From Chlorobiota bacterium (GTDB taxonomy: Bacteria > Bacteroidota > Ignavibacteria > OLB7): a stretch of 64,000 nt of DNA. Within the stretch, counting starts at the first letter, position 1. Every line of letters starts with the position of its first letter. The position numbers and the translations under genes were made by a program. Under the pieces are notes generated by a model. That model was not told the DNA's origin. It saw nothing but the letters and a program-made list of their open reading frames with translations, and made no database searches. This document shows, piece by piece, positions 25,174-34,767 of this stretch. The stretch spans positions 1 to 64,000 of the forward strand of contig JAEUSP010000115.1 of NCBI GenBank assembly GCA_016788565.1, written 5' to 3'.

Positions 25174-28100
25174 TCACCTCCTAATCACCATCCGCTTTGT
25201 TTCTTGGTACTGGCCTGCGGTTAGGGTGTAGAAGTAGGTTCCGTCGGGAAGATCGGAGAGATTGAGCAGAAGGCTGTAGCTGCCGCCGGGGAGTTCTTCG
25301 TCCAACGGGCGCAGCAGTTGGCGGCCGTTGGCATCGAACACGCTGACTGTACTGCGGGCATCCTCAAGCTGCTGAAAGTTGATCGTCACCGACCCGTTGG
25401 CGGGGTTCGGTATCGGCTCCTGCAACGCGTTCTGATGTTTGCCAAGCCCAATGCTGGTCAGCACGCAACGGCTCCCGATCTGGATCAGCGCTGAATCGGC
25501 ACAGGCCGTTGGAAGCAAAAAAGTGGCGTTGCTCACCGCCGAATCCAACTTCACCACTGCATCGCCATTGCCGCCGGTTAGTGCTAAAAATCGGAGGCGC
25601 GCAACCTGAGTAGTGATTGAACTCACCCCTTGCAGCCGCAGCGTCAGGCGGCCATTTCCATCGGGGATCGCTTGCAGGGTTGCGGGTGAAATTTCCAGAA
25701 ACTGAAGCATTGCCACGGGGTAGCGCACCTGCCACGCAAGGTCAGTCGGGAAAGGGAACTGCACGGCTTGCGTGGCCTGAACCACCACTTCGATAGTATC
25801 CCCCGCAATCGCCCGCGTGCGGCCCGAAATGCAGAACTGCACCTCCTCCCCCGATTCCACCCCAACCCCGGCCAAGCCCACCGGAACGGAGTCGCGGCAG
25901 GGATTGCTGAACATTGCCAATGGAGTAATCTGGTAGCTTCCCGGCGCGGTGGGGGTAAACTCCAACTCAATCGCCACCGAATCCCCGGGCTGCAACAATC
26001 GCGGCAGCGACGGCTGGGACGAGATCACCCGAAACGCAGCTGGCAAATCCCCCAACGAATCAAGTTGCAGCGGAAGCTGAGTAGTGTTGGTAAGGGCCAG
26101 CGTGGCGCGCCCGGTTGTGCGAACCGGAACCACGCCAAAATCCCCACCCGACGCAGCAAGCGTTGGCGCGACCACCCGCGCCGCCACATCCAGCAGAAGC
26201 GTGTCGTTGCAGGGCTGCAGCACCACAGCAAATTGCGCGGCAGCATCGCCAACGGCGGTGGGGGTGAACCGAATCGGCAGCGTGATGGAGTCGCCGGAAG
26301 CAACCGTCGCGCCGATGCTTGCCGGGTCCGCCGCAAACGCAGCATCGCCAGAAACCCGAACGATTGAAGCAACCCGTGCCGGCGTTGGGCTGTTGCCCCG
26401 GTTCCGCACGATTGCGGGGAGCGTAAAGGTTCCGGGGATTGCGCAACGGAGCATCGGCGGAAGCGCGACACTGCTTTGCGCGAACGACAAAATGAACCCC
26501 GTTTTTACGCCGCGTACCTCCACCTCAATCGGCGTGCTGCATCCCTCCACAACGTAGCGGATGCTATCCACGTTCAGCCCAGCTTTCTGCGGCGTAAACC
26601 GGAGTGTGATTTGCCGCGCTCCCCCCGCCGGAATATCGAACGGAAGCGCGGGACGAAGATGCGCCAGCCCCTGCGTTGCCGCCAGCGAATCCACCCGCAC
26701 CACCCCGACGGAATTGTTGGCCAGAGTGATCGTGGTATCAATGAACGACGTGCATTGCAGCAGCGACCCCATATCCACGTGAGTTGGGGCTGCGGTCAGC
26801 TGCAGATCCACACGCTGGGCAAGCACCACCAACCGAAGCGTATCGGTGCAGCCATCGGCATCGAACGGGATCGCAAGGCGCAGAGTATCCCCCCCGGAAG
26901 CCACCGAACGGTAGCGGATCAGCAACGGAAGATTCCCCCCCTGCGGAACCGGAACCGGGAAATTTGCCGGATCAACCAAGCTGAATTGCGGGTTGCTCAG
27001 CGCAGGATTTGCCGCAACTAACTCCCCCAACGCAAGGCTTTGCAGGATCAGCGTGGTGTCGCGCAGAACCGTGTCGCCGATGCAGGCAGCAAACGTTGGG
27101 ATCCGAACGGTATCGGCCACGGGGCGCAACCCGCCACGCCCAAGCCGTTTGCCCCGAAGCTCGGTCGTTGCCGAAACGCTGCAAGGGCCGCCAATCAGTT
27201 GCAGTATCTCCGTTGCGTCGTTGGTTTCCGGGCGCGGGCGGAAGCGGATGCGAAGGGTGAAACTTCCCCCCGGAGCAATCACAAACGGCGGCGGGTTCAA
27301 TATCTGGAACTGGGCCAGCACCGATGCCGAAGTAATGGTAATCGGCGCGGTTCCATCGTTGAACAGCGTGATGGTAGTATCGGACTGGCTTCCGCAAAAA
27401 CTGATCGTTGGGAAGGGAAGCACCGCCGGAAGCGGGCGCAACTGGACAGTATCGGCAACCCCCTCAATCGGAATCCGCAGCGCGTCGCCACACTCGGCCA
27501 GCCGGATCACCACCGTGTCGCGGAACAGCCCGGTGGCGGTGGGATTGAACCGAACCCGCAAGACCGGAAGCAACTGCTCCAGCTCCTTCAATGGCTTCGG
27601 GAACGTTGGTTTGTTCAGCAGTGTGAAATGGGTTCCGGCAACAAGGTCAATCGCGGTGATTCGCACGCCGCCGCTGCCGCTGTTGGCAATGGTGAGCGCA
27701 GTATCAATCCCGCCAGCACGGCAGGGGAGGACCGTGCGGAACGAAATCGCCGCCGGAAGTGCGGTTGCCCCCGGTGCCGAGCGAACAGCGGTGAACGGAA
27801 TCCGCAGCGGATTCCCCTGCACCGAGTCGTTGGTGAACACCAGCAAGGTGTCGTTAAACGTGTTCTTCTGCGAGGCCGATTGAAACTGCACGATATACCG
27901 AAGTGAGTCCTTCGGCCTGATGGTATCCGGCGGGTTGCGCACCACCCCCGAGGGCGGGAAATTTCCGATCCGCACCACCGAGAATGTTGGATTCGGCTCG
28001 CTGCTGATTTTGAAAATGTTCCGGTCAATCACCAAGTCAGATTCCCCGGTGTTGAAGATGTGGAACGTATCCAGCCGAACCGTTTCGCAGCGGAGCGTAT

Positions 28101-30240
28101 CCAGCAAGCGGGGAAACGGCGCAATGGCTTGCGGGCGGCGCTGGAACCCGTAGCGAAGCAGGAACGCATCGGTTGCCGGGCTTGTGCCATCGTTCAGCGT
28201 CTGGTCCAACGCAAAGCGGGTGACGGGGAAGTTTGCCGATTGCGTGGTTCCGCAAATCAGCAAATCGCCGTAGCGGTTCAGGTGGCTAACGTGCGCCGGG
28301 GAATCATCCCCCGATCCGCCGGCCACAACAGCGTGGCGGATGGTGCTTCCGTCGGGACTCAGCTGGATCATGGCAAGCTCCATCCCCCCACGCGACCGCT
28401 GCGTTGGCGCGTCAGCCGAAACAGGGAAAGGGTTTGCCGGAAGGTTATCGGTGGTTCCGGCAAGGAAGACATTCCGCCCGGCGTCCACCTGGATTGTTGC
28501 CGGAACGCCCCGGTCGTTGGGGCCGATGTAGCGGCCCCAAGCAATCTGTCCGTTCAGCGTATCCAGCCGCGCCGCGAACCACGCGCCGGAAGGGGTTGAA
28601 ATTGTTGTTGGGAAATCGCCGGAAACCGTCACCCCGGCGATGTAGGGGGTGAGTAAGCTGTCAAGGGCAATCGCCGTTGCGTGGTCTTGCGCGCTTCCGC
28701 CAATAAAGGTCCCGTACAGCAGTTTGGTTCCGGTGAAATCAATCCGTACCAGGAACGCATCATGCCCCCCGGCCAACGTCTGCGCAACGGCGTTCGGCGA
28801 CGTTGGGAAATCGCCCGATGAGGTCCAGCCCGTCACCCACGCGGCTCCGCCAGGCTCGGCCACAATTCCGGCGGCGCGCTCGTTTCCGCTTCCCCCCACG
28901 TAACTGCTGTACATCAGCGATGAACCGTTCGCGTTCATCTTCCCCACAACCACATCTTCCCCCCCCTGCTGGGTGGTGGCAAGGCTGCCAAACGTCACGG
29001 GGAAATCGTTGGAAGAAGTCCAGCCAGCAAAATGGATATTGCCAGCCGCATCCAGCCGGATATCCTCGATTCGCTCCTGCTGCTTCCCCCCAATGTAGGT
29101 GGCAAAATTGAGTACGTTGCCGCGCGGGGAAAGGGAGAGGATGAAGCCATCGGAGCCGCCGCCGCGCACGGTTTGCAGCGCGCCTGGGGTGGCGAAATTA
29201 TCCGAGGTGGTAACGCCCGCCACCACAGCATCGCCGCGGCGTGTTAGCCGAATGGTGGTTGGCTCGTCGTCGCCCCGGCCACCGATGTAGGTTCCGTAGA
29301 TCAGCGTGCTTCCGGTGGGGTCCAACTTTGCAAGAAAAATGTCCTGGGCCAGCGTCACCGGGTCGCTGATTGTTCGGCGGATTGCCCCGGCAGTGGTGGG
29401 GAAATCTTGCGACCGCGTGACCCCGGCCACCACGATATTCCCGAACGTATCCACGGCAACGCCCCGCCCTTGCTCGGCCCCCGCGCCCCCAATGTAGCTG
29501 CTGAATTTCACCGAGGGATCAATGACAAGCTCCAGCCTGCGATCATACTCACCAAACTGAAACCCAATCATCCCCTTTTCCAGAATGAACCGTGCGGGGA
29601 CGTAGCGGCGCGCACCGCTGGGAAGCAGCTGCCAGCAGATGGGCGGGGCTTCGCGCAGTTGGCCAACGGAGGTTTCCACCACCAGCGCGCCATCGTTGGC
29701 AATGCGGAGCGATTCGGCACCTTCGTACTGGTAGCGGAGTTTGTCTGGCCGCGCTCCGGGGGCGGCAATCAGGTCATATTTCAGTTCACCTTCTTGGGCC
29801 TGGTAGAACCGCCCGGTGATTCCAGGAGCAATGGCGGAGTAGTGAATTTCGGCGAAGGCGGGAATGGCGGTGAGTGGCGTTGTTTCGGTGAAAAAATTCC
29901 AGCTGCCGGGGAGTTTCTTTTTGCCGGAAGCAACGCTGGCCCCGCCCAGAAATCGCTGGCGAAGGATGTGGCGGTCGCCCCGCTGGTTCGCCAAATCATA
30001 CACCACTTCGCGGTCGGCAAACCAGACCCGTTGCCCCGGGCGATCCAGCAAAAACCGCACGGCATGATCCCACTGCCCACGGTTGGAAATGAACGGCATG
30101 GAAATCGCATTTCCCGTTTGGACGATGCGCACTTCATCACCCCCTGCTGGCACTTCTTGGGCCGGGGAACCATACGCCAGCACGCACAGAAGCAGCAGCC
30201 TCCAGGCAAGGAAAGAGCGAAGATGGTTCGGAAGGGTCAT
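25174..30240 (-). CDS. Giant secreted SBBP-repeat / choice-of-anchor protein with T9SS sorting domain
   Basis: The 1688-aa product has a signal peptide ending AYGSPAQ. An N-terminal domain of the DUF7948 kind leads in (residues ~45-240, SNRGQWDHAVRFLL). A set of SBBP beta-propeller repeats follows to about residue 690; each has a form like YGTYIGGRGDDEPT or GWTSSNDFPVT. Residues ~700-1520 are tandem Ig-like/choice-of-anchor-D units, several with cysteine pairs and the pattern LTIRFTP. The last ~80 residues are a T9SS sorting domain (IPNPANGSVTINF ... GTYFYTLTAG). It is probably a secreted or surface-bound structural protein. Its ATG overlaps the OmpA-like gene's stop (ATGA), so the pair is translationally coupled. 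Confidence 0.93.
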   Translation of the reverse strand: MTLPNHLRSFLAWRLLLLCVLAYGSPAQEVPAGGDEVRIVQTGNAISMPFISNRGQWDHAVRFLLDRPGQRVWFADREVVYDLANQRGDRHILRQRFLGGASVASGKKKLPGSWNFFTETTPLTAIPAFAEIHYSAIAPGITGRFYQAQEGELKYDLIAAPGARPDKLRYQYEGAESLRIANDGALVVETSVGQLREAPPICWQLLPSGARRYVPARFILEKGMIGFQFGEYDRRLELVIDPSVKFSSYIGGAGAEQGRGVAVDTFGNIVVAGVTRSQDFPTTAGAIRRTISDPVTLAQDIFLAKLDPTGSTLIYGTYIGGRGDDEPTTIRLTRRGDAVVAGVTTSDNFATPGALQTVRGGGSDGFILSLSPRGNVLNFATYIGGKQQERIEDIRLDAAGNIHFAGWTSSNDFPVTFGSLATTQQGGEDVVVGKMNANGSSLMYSSYVGGSGNERAAGIVAEPGGAAWVTGWTSSGDFPTSPNAVAQTLAGGHDAFLVRIDFTGTKLLYGTFIGGSAQDHATAIALDSLLTPYIAGVTVSGDFPTTISTPSGAWFAARLDTLNGQIAWGRYIGPNDRGVPATIQVDAGRNVFLAGTTDNLPANPFPVSADAPTQRSRGGMELAMIQLSPDGSTIRHAVVAGGSGDDSPAHVSHLNRYGDLLICGTTQSANFPVTRFALDQTLNDGTSPATDAFLLRYGFQRRPQAIAPFPRLLDTLRCETVRLDTFHIFNTGESDLVIDRNIFKISSEPNPTFSVVRIGNFPPSGVVRNPPDTIRPKDSLRYIVQFQSASQKNTFNDTLLVFTNDSVQGNPLRIPFTAVRSAPGATALPAAISFRTVLPCRAGGIDTALTIANSGSGGVRITAIDLVAGTHFTLLNKPTFPKPLKELEQLLPVLRVRFNPTATGLFRDTVVIRLAECGDALRIPIEGVADTVQLRPLPAVLPFPTISFCGSQSDTTITLFNDGTAPITITSASVLAQFQILNPPPFVIAPGGSFTLRIRFRPRPETNDATEILQLIGGPCSVSATTELRGKRLGRGGLRPVADTVRIPTFAACIGDTVLRDTTLILQSLALGELVAANPALSNPQFSLVDPANFPVPVPQGGNLPLLIRYRSVASGGDTLRLAIPFDADGCTDTLRLVVLAQRVDLQLTAAPTHVDMGSLLQCTSFIDTTITLANNSVGVVRVDSLAATQGLAHLRPALPFDIPAGGARQITLRFTPQKAGLNVDSIRYVVEGCSTPIEVEVRGVKTGFILSFAQSSVALPPMLRCAIPGTFTLPAIVRNRGNSPTPARVASIVRVSGDAAFAADPASIGATVASGDSITLPIRFTPTAVGDAAAQFAVVLQPCNDTLLLDVAARVVAPTLAASGGDFGVVPVRTTGRATLALTNTTQLPLQLDSLGDLPAAFRVISSQPSLPRLLQPGDSVAIELEFTPTAPGSYQITPLAMFSNPCRDSVPVGLAGVGVESGEEVQFCISGRTRAIAGDTIEVVVQATQAVQFPFPTDLAWQVRYPVAMLQFLEISPATLQAIPDGNGRLTLRLQGVSSITTQVARLRFLALTGGNGDAVVKLDSAVSNATFLLPTACADSALIQIGSRCVLTSIGLGKHQNALQEPIPNPANGSVTINFQQLEDARSTVSVFDANGRQLLRPLDEELPGGSYSLLLNLSDLPDGTYFYTLTAGQYQETKRMVIRR

Positions 30241-32264
30241 GAGTCGCTTTTGCTGGTTGGGGTTCGGATTTCAATCATCACGGTGCGGCAGTGGGAGCGG
30301 CCTTCGGGGGTGTTGTAGGGGAATCGTTCCCGCTCGCCACAGGCCGATTCATCCACCACCACACTCACCGTTTTTGGGGCAAGCGAGCGAAAAATTTTGG
30401 CGACCTCGTTGGCCCGCTGGATTGCAAGCTGGCGGTTGTGATTGTCGTCGCCAAGCGAGTCGGTGTAGCCAACCAACCGGACGATTGCCCCGGATTGTGT
30501 TTGGGCGATAATCGCCTTCAGCAAGGCCATGTCGCTTCGGCTGATGGTTGGGCTGTCGAAGTTGAACAGAAGGAGTGAGTAGTTTTCAATGGCCGTGTCG
30601 TTCTGCGGCGTGTCACGCAGGGGGGTGTAGGCCACATCAATCTGGCGCAACGGGGTTGCGGCGTTGGCTCCGGTGCTGTCGGTAACACGAAGCGCGTACT
30701 GAAGTTGCATCGGCAACGAGGGGAGTTCGCCACGGTCGTTGCGCCATTCCCAAACGATAGAGTCGGGCAGTTGCTGTTGGCCGCCAGCAAAGGATTTCCA
30801 GCGGCTTGATTGCTCCAGCACGTCAAGGCTCCACTGGGCCAATCCCCCTTCGGCCACCACGCTTGGGTAGAAGGTGATGGAGGGCGGCGTAGCAATCCGC
30901 TGGATATGCCGGCGGATTACCGGGCCGATGATATTCAGGTCGCTGCTGGTGATCTCCACACGGGCGTTTTCTTCGGCCCCTTCCGGCATTGCTTCGCTTG
31001 CGGGGCTGGCCGGCATTCCCCCGCCAACAACCCGAATCCGCCGCGATGGAACCCGCCAGACTTCCACCAGATATTGCTTCACACTTTCGGCACGTTGCCG
31101 GGCAAGCCGTGGCTCGGTTTCCCCGCCGTTGCGGTGGCCGGTGATTGTTAGGATTGCATCGGGGGTGCGGCGCATCCTCATGCCGATGATGTTCAGCAGA
31201 TGGTAGTACACATCCAGCGCCGAACCGATCAACTGCGCGTTCCCAAAACCTTCCACCGCCTGCGGCTCCAACTGGCGGTAGCGTTCGGGAATCAGGTTGC
31301 TCCCTTCCGCAAAAAAAATCTGGTTCAGCAGCGGCAATGTTTCGATGGAGTCTTGCTCCTCGATGCTGACCCGAACAGTATCTGGGTTGGTCCGGATTGC
31401 TGCGGCCAAGGCTGGCAGCGGCGGCGGTGGAGGTGGCGGCGGCGGAACCCGAAGTGTGTCCGGTGGCGGCGGCGGTGGCAATTCGGCAGGGAACCCAAAA
31501 CGGAGCGCGCCCCCCGCAACCAGTTGAAGGCTGCGCCAATCGTTGCCCCCCACCAGTGAGGTGAGTGAGTAGCTGACGGAGAGCTCCGGCTCCAGCCATG
31601 AACGCTCACCAATCGGAAACCCGTATCCAACCCCACCCGACAATCGTGCGGTGAACGCCGATGCCGCAAATATCCCCCCCTGCTGAATTTGCTGCTGGCG
31701 ACGCCCGGCAAGCAGCAAGTTTGACGGGGAAACGGCGCGCTGGCTGTAGCGGTATTCTTGGTTGATTGCGGTTTGCAATCCCAGCCCGGCGCGGCCACGC
31801 AAGCGGCCAGCAATGGGGGCAACAACGGAAAGGTCCATCACTCCATCCAGGCGGGTGGCATCCAGGATATTATCAATGATTGCGCGGGTCAGTTGGCCAT
31901 CGGCAGCGCGGATGGGGCCGGCATCGAAGGTGTGGGTGAAGGTCCCGGAAAATGGGGCAACCCCGATCCGCAACTGAAGCAGTGGCGACCAGACCGCAGG
32001 CTGGAACTCTATCAATCCGCCGCCAGCAATCGCCGCGCCGCTTCCGCTGCTGAACCGGGCGCAGTCGGCGTAATCGGGAATCGCCAGCTGACCGCTGTGC
32101 CATGCTGACCCAATAGCACCAAACAGCCCGAACGACTGAAAGAATCTATCGGAAAGATTTGGCATTGCTTGCGGCACGCCCCCCCCTTGCGCCACTGCCT
32201 GCGATTGCAGCGTGGCAAGCAGCGCGGCAACGGCAAACAAGCGGTATCGGAGGCAAGGCTTCAC
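30237..32264 (-). CDS. Double OmpA-domain outer-membrane protein
   Basis: The 675-aa product has a signal peptide ending SQAVAQ. Residues ~27-265 are probably an outer-membrane barrel. A proline-rich linker (two runs of prolines around DTLRV) follows. Two OmpA-like peptidoglycan-binding regions come next: one around residues 300-445 (ILTITGHRNGGETEPRLARQ) and one at 570-670 (VRLVGYTDSLGDDNHNRQLA). The protein probably anchors the outer membrane to the cell wall. The stop overlaps the start of the 1688-aa T9SS protein by 4 bases, suggesting an anchoring or export partnership. Confidence 0.92.
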   Translation of the reverse strand: MKPCLRYRLFAVAALLATLQSQAVAQGGGVPQAMPNLSDRFFQSFGLFGAIGSAWHSGQLAIPDYADCARFSSGSGAAIAGGGLIEFQPAVWSPLLQLRIGVAPFSGTFTHTFDAGPIRAADGQLTRAIIDNILDATRLDGVMDLSVVAPIAGRLRGRAGLGLQTAINQEYRYSQRAVSPSNLLLAGRRQQQIQQGGIFAASAFTARLSGGVGYGFPIGERSWLEPELSVSYSLTSLVGGNDWRSLQLVAGGALRFGFPAELPPPPPPDTLRVPPPPPPPPPLPALAAAIRTNPDTVRVSIEEQDSIETLPLLNQIFFAEGSNLIPERYRQLEPQAVEGFGNAQLIGSALDVYYHLLNIIGMRMRRTPDAILTITGHRNGGETEPRLARQRAESVKQYLVEVWRVPSRRIRVVGGGMPASPASEAMPEGAEENARVEITSSDLNIIGPVIRRHIQRIATPPSITFYPSVVAEGGLAQWSLDVLEQSSRWKSFAGGQQQLPDSIVWEWRNDRGELPSLPMQLQYALRVTDSTGANAATPLRQIDVAYTPLRDTPQNDTAIENYSLLLFNFDSPTISRSDMALLKAIIAQTQSGAIVRLVGYTDSLGDDNHNRQLAIQRANEVAKIFRSLAPKTVSVVVDESACGERERFPYNTPEGRSHCRTVMIEIRTPTSKSDS

Positions 32265-32450
32265 TGGATGAAGTTGTTTTTTTTGAGTGTGTTGTTGATT
32301 CAGTTTGCTCTGCTGCCAGCCCCTTATCCCCCACCCTCTCCCATGCTGATCTCACTGCTGGTTCCGCTCCATCCGTCGGCTGGATAAGGGGGCCGAAGCC
32401 GGGGAAGGCAATAGGATCACCGATTCCCGACCACCGAATTCACCCTCCCC

Positions 32451-32515
32451 CTTTCTTCCCTTTCCCCCAGAATTGGGGGGACGCGAAGCTCGCCAGAGCG
32501 GAGCAGGTGGGCGCG
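32451..32515. repeat. Dispersed GC-rich repeat, copy 2
   Basis: Same arrangement as the element at 24992-25055 (CCCCC..AATT..GGGGG then ACGCGAAGCTCGCCAGAGCG). It lies in the 405-base gap between the DUF885 gene and the OmpA-like gene, in which no coding frame is convincing. Confidence 0.75.
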
Positions 32516-32559
32516 AGCAGAGGGGGAATCCAAAGGCAGATGCAGCACACATCAGCAGT

Positions 32560-32607
32560 ATGGATACCCGCTTTCGCGGGTATGACAGTGATTGATTTTT
32601 TTCACAA
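32560..32607. mobile_element. MITE-like element, core fragment
   Basis: TGGATACCCGCTTTCGCGGGTATGACAGTGATTG matches the centre of the 116-bp elements, with a compensated hairpin stem (ACCCGC..GCGGGT). The terminal inverted repeats are absent. Confidence 0.6.
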
Positions 32608-32669
32608 TCTCCCTCCTCTCTTCCCCACCCCCTTCCTCCAACCAAAGCGCGAAACCCGCCAAAGCTGAT

Positions 32670-34598
32670 TCATTTCCCCACCGGCATTGGGGTGAGTTGA
32701 ATGGGGGCGGAAATTCCGCTTCCGGCCTCACCTCTTCCGGCCCCACCTCCATTTTTTACGGAAGCAACCCACTGCTGCATTCGGGTTTCCAGAATATCCA
32801 GCGGAAGCGCGCCGGCCCCCAGCAGGTAATCGTGAAAAGCGCGGATGTCGAACTGCGGGCCAAGCTGGCGCTGGGCGTTTGCGCGTAGCTCGGCAATTTT
32901 CAACTGGCCAACTTTGTAGGCCAACGCCTGCCCCGGCCAGACGATGTAGCGATCCACCTCGACGGTGATGTCATGCTCGGATTTCCCGCTGTTTTCCATA
33001 AAATAGGCGATTGCTTGATCGCGGCTCCAGTCCATCGAATGGATGCCGGTATCCACCACTAACCGGATTGCCCGCCACATCTCGTACATCAACTGCCCAA
33101 ACCGTGAGTAGGGGTCCTGGTAGAAACCCATTTCGTAGCCCAGGCTTTCGGCGTACAGGCCCCACCCTTCCACGTAGGCGGTGTACATCCCTTCGCGGCG
33201 GAACTCCGGCAAGCCCTCCAATTCCTGGGCAATCGCAATCTGCAAGTGGTGGCCGGGGACAGCTTCGTGCAGCGTCAGTGCCTCCATTTCCCACTTGGGC
33301 CGGGCCGCAAGGTTGTAGGTGTTGGCGTAGAAATAGCCGGGGCGTGCGGCCTTCAACGAGCCGGGATAGTAGTAGGCTGTGGTCTGCGATTTTGCGGCGT
33401 AGGACGGAACAGCAATCACCCCATACGGCAACCGAGGAAGCCGCCCGAACATGCGGATCAACTCAGGATCGGCACGCTTGGCAATGTTGCGGTAGCCTTG
33501 CAGCAGGGCAACGGAATCGGCGAAAAAAAATCGTGGGTCGCTTCGCAAAAAGCGCACAAATTCTTGGAACCCACCGGTGAACTTCACCTCCCGTATCAGC
33601 GCCTCCATCTCCCCACGGATTCGCTTCACCTCACTCAATCCAAGCTCGTGAATTTGCTGCGGGGTCATGGTGGTGGTGGTTTCCTGGCGCACACGATCGG
33701 TGTACCACGCAGCCCCGTTCGGCAGGCTGCTTGCGCCGATTTTGATTCGGGCATTGGGGATATACTTGTCCACTAAAAAGTCGTGCAGCCTGCGGAATGC
33801 TGGGACTACATCATCTTCGTAGATCGTTGCCGCACGCTTCCGGAAGGTTGCTGCTTGGTCGGCGGGGATAGTTGGGGGCAGCGTTGCAAAGGCTTCCAGC
33901 AACGGGCTTTGCCAGGGGTTGTCGGGGATCACATTGCTGACCTGTTCGGGGATGTCGCGCAGGGTGATTTTTGGTGGAGTGATCCCTTTGTCCAGCCCTT
34001 TTTTCATCAACTCCATCGCTTGGTCAATCGCTACCGGAAGAGCTTTCAGTCGGGCAAGGATCGCTTCCACTTGGTACGGCTGGCCGGTGGGCATATCGGA
34101 TAGCATCTGCGGTGCTTCCTGGTGGATACCGCTCAGCTGGGTGATCGGCATCAGTTCGCCGGGGAAAGCATTCCCCTGCTGCTCGCTCAGCAAATTGAAG
34201 CGGAAGAGGTCGTAGCTGAGTTGATCTTGCGGGTTCAGGGCGTTGCGGTTGATTGCTTCCAACGCCCGCAACGGAAGCTCGACTTCCCGTTTTCGCTGCT
34301 CGATTGCGCCGATGGAGTTATCGGTCCAGCGGTCATCCATTCCCGGGAAGCCGACATCAGTTGCCCATTCTGGGAAGTTGAACATCATCCGGGTCCAGTC
34401 GGTTTCGAACAAGCGGTGCAGCCGCGCCGAATCGCTTCCGCCAGCGCGGTTGACATCGGTGTACAGGTCATCGAACTGCTTCCGTTCGGTGCGTGGTTGC
34501 CCCAACACCGGTAGCCAAACCGCCAACGCCAGAACAGCAACTGGCAAGGCGATCCGGCAAGCAGAAGCGACAACATGATAGGCAGCAAAAGAGTTCAT
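32670..34598 (-). CDS. DUF885-family secreted metallopeptidase-like protein
   Basis: The product is 642 aa from the ATG at 34598. The N-terminal hydrophobic stretch ALPVAVLALAVWLPVLGQ is a signal peptide. The family hallmark HEAVPGHHLQ, a HExxH-like zinc site, is clear, together with AYVEGWGLYAESLGYE. DUF885 proteins are thought to be zinc peptidases; a substrate is not known. In-frame extensions to 34622 and 34706 exist, but the latter reads through a heptamer array (HSAFDIRHSAFG), so it is not a real start. Upstream, 140 bases of repeat separate it from tsaC. Confidence 0.9.
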   Translation of the reverse strand: MNSFAAYHVVASACRIALPVAVLALAVWLPVLGQPRTERKQFDDLYTDVNRAGGSDSARLHRLFETDWTRMMFNFPEWATDVGFPGMDDRWTDNSIGAIEQRKREVELPLRALEAINRNALNPQDQLSYDLFRFNLLSEQQGNAFPGELMPITQLSGIHQEAPQMLSDMPTGQPYQVEAILARLKALPVAIDQAMELMKKGLDKGITPPKITLRDIPEQVSNVIPDNPWQSPLLEAFATLPPTIPADQAATFRKRAATIYEDDVVPAFRRLHDFLVDKYIPNARIKIGASSLPNGAAWYTDRVRQETTTTMTPQQIHELGLSEVKRIRGEMEALIREVKFTGGFQEFVRFLRSDPRFFFADSVALLQGYRNIAKRADPELIRMFGRLPRLPYGVIAVPSYAAKSQTTAYYYPGSLKAARPGYFYANTYNLAARPKWEMEALTLHEAVPGHHLQIAIAQELEGLPEFRREGMYTAYVEGWGLYAESLGYEMGFYQDPYSRFGQLMYEMWRAIRLVVDTGIHSMDWSRDQAIAYFMENSGKSEHDITVEVDRYIVWPGQALAYKVGQLKIAELRANAQRQLGPQFDIRAFHDYLLGAGALPLDILETRMQQWVASVKNGGGAGRGEAGSGISAPIQLTPMPVGK

Positions 34599-34648
34599 GG
34601 CGTTGTTGTTAAGAGAGAACATGAAGGGTGGCAAAGATACAACCGTTG

Positions 34649-34714
34649 GAATGCCGAATGCCGAATGCCGAATGTCGAATGCCGAATGAAGAATGAAGAA
34701 TGCCAAATGAAGAA
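34649..34714. repeat. heptameric tandem array, CATTCGG units (reverse)
   Basis: Eight or nine degenerate heptamers of GAATGCC / GAATGAA, the reverse complement of CATTCGG units, lie just upstream of the DUF885 start. Confidence 0.88.
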
Positions 34715-34730
34715 TCCCAACGTGGCTCTT

Positions 34731-34767
34731 GCAACTGACTACTGACTACTGACCACTGACGACTGCC
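34731..34767. repeat. heptameric tandem array, GTCAGTA units (reverse)
   Basis: About five heptamers (ACTGACT/ACTGACC/ACTGACG). It overlaps the 3' end of tsaC: a TAG inside the repeat provides the gene's stop codon. Confidence 0.85.

Noticed and set aside
26993-27883. Long plus-strand open frames inside the SBBP T9SS gene (and 27040-27906, 29407-30318)
   Set aside because: They are antisense to a clear coding sequence, have no domain and follow its GC-rich codon bias.
34599-34706. N-terminal extension of the DUF885 protein to 34706
   Set aside because: The extension translates a heptamer repeat array.
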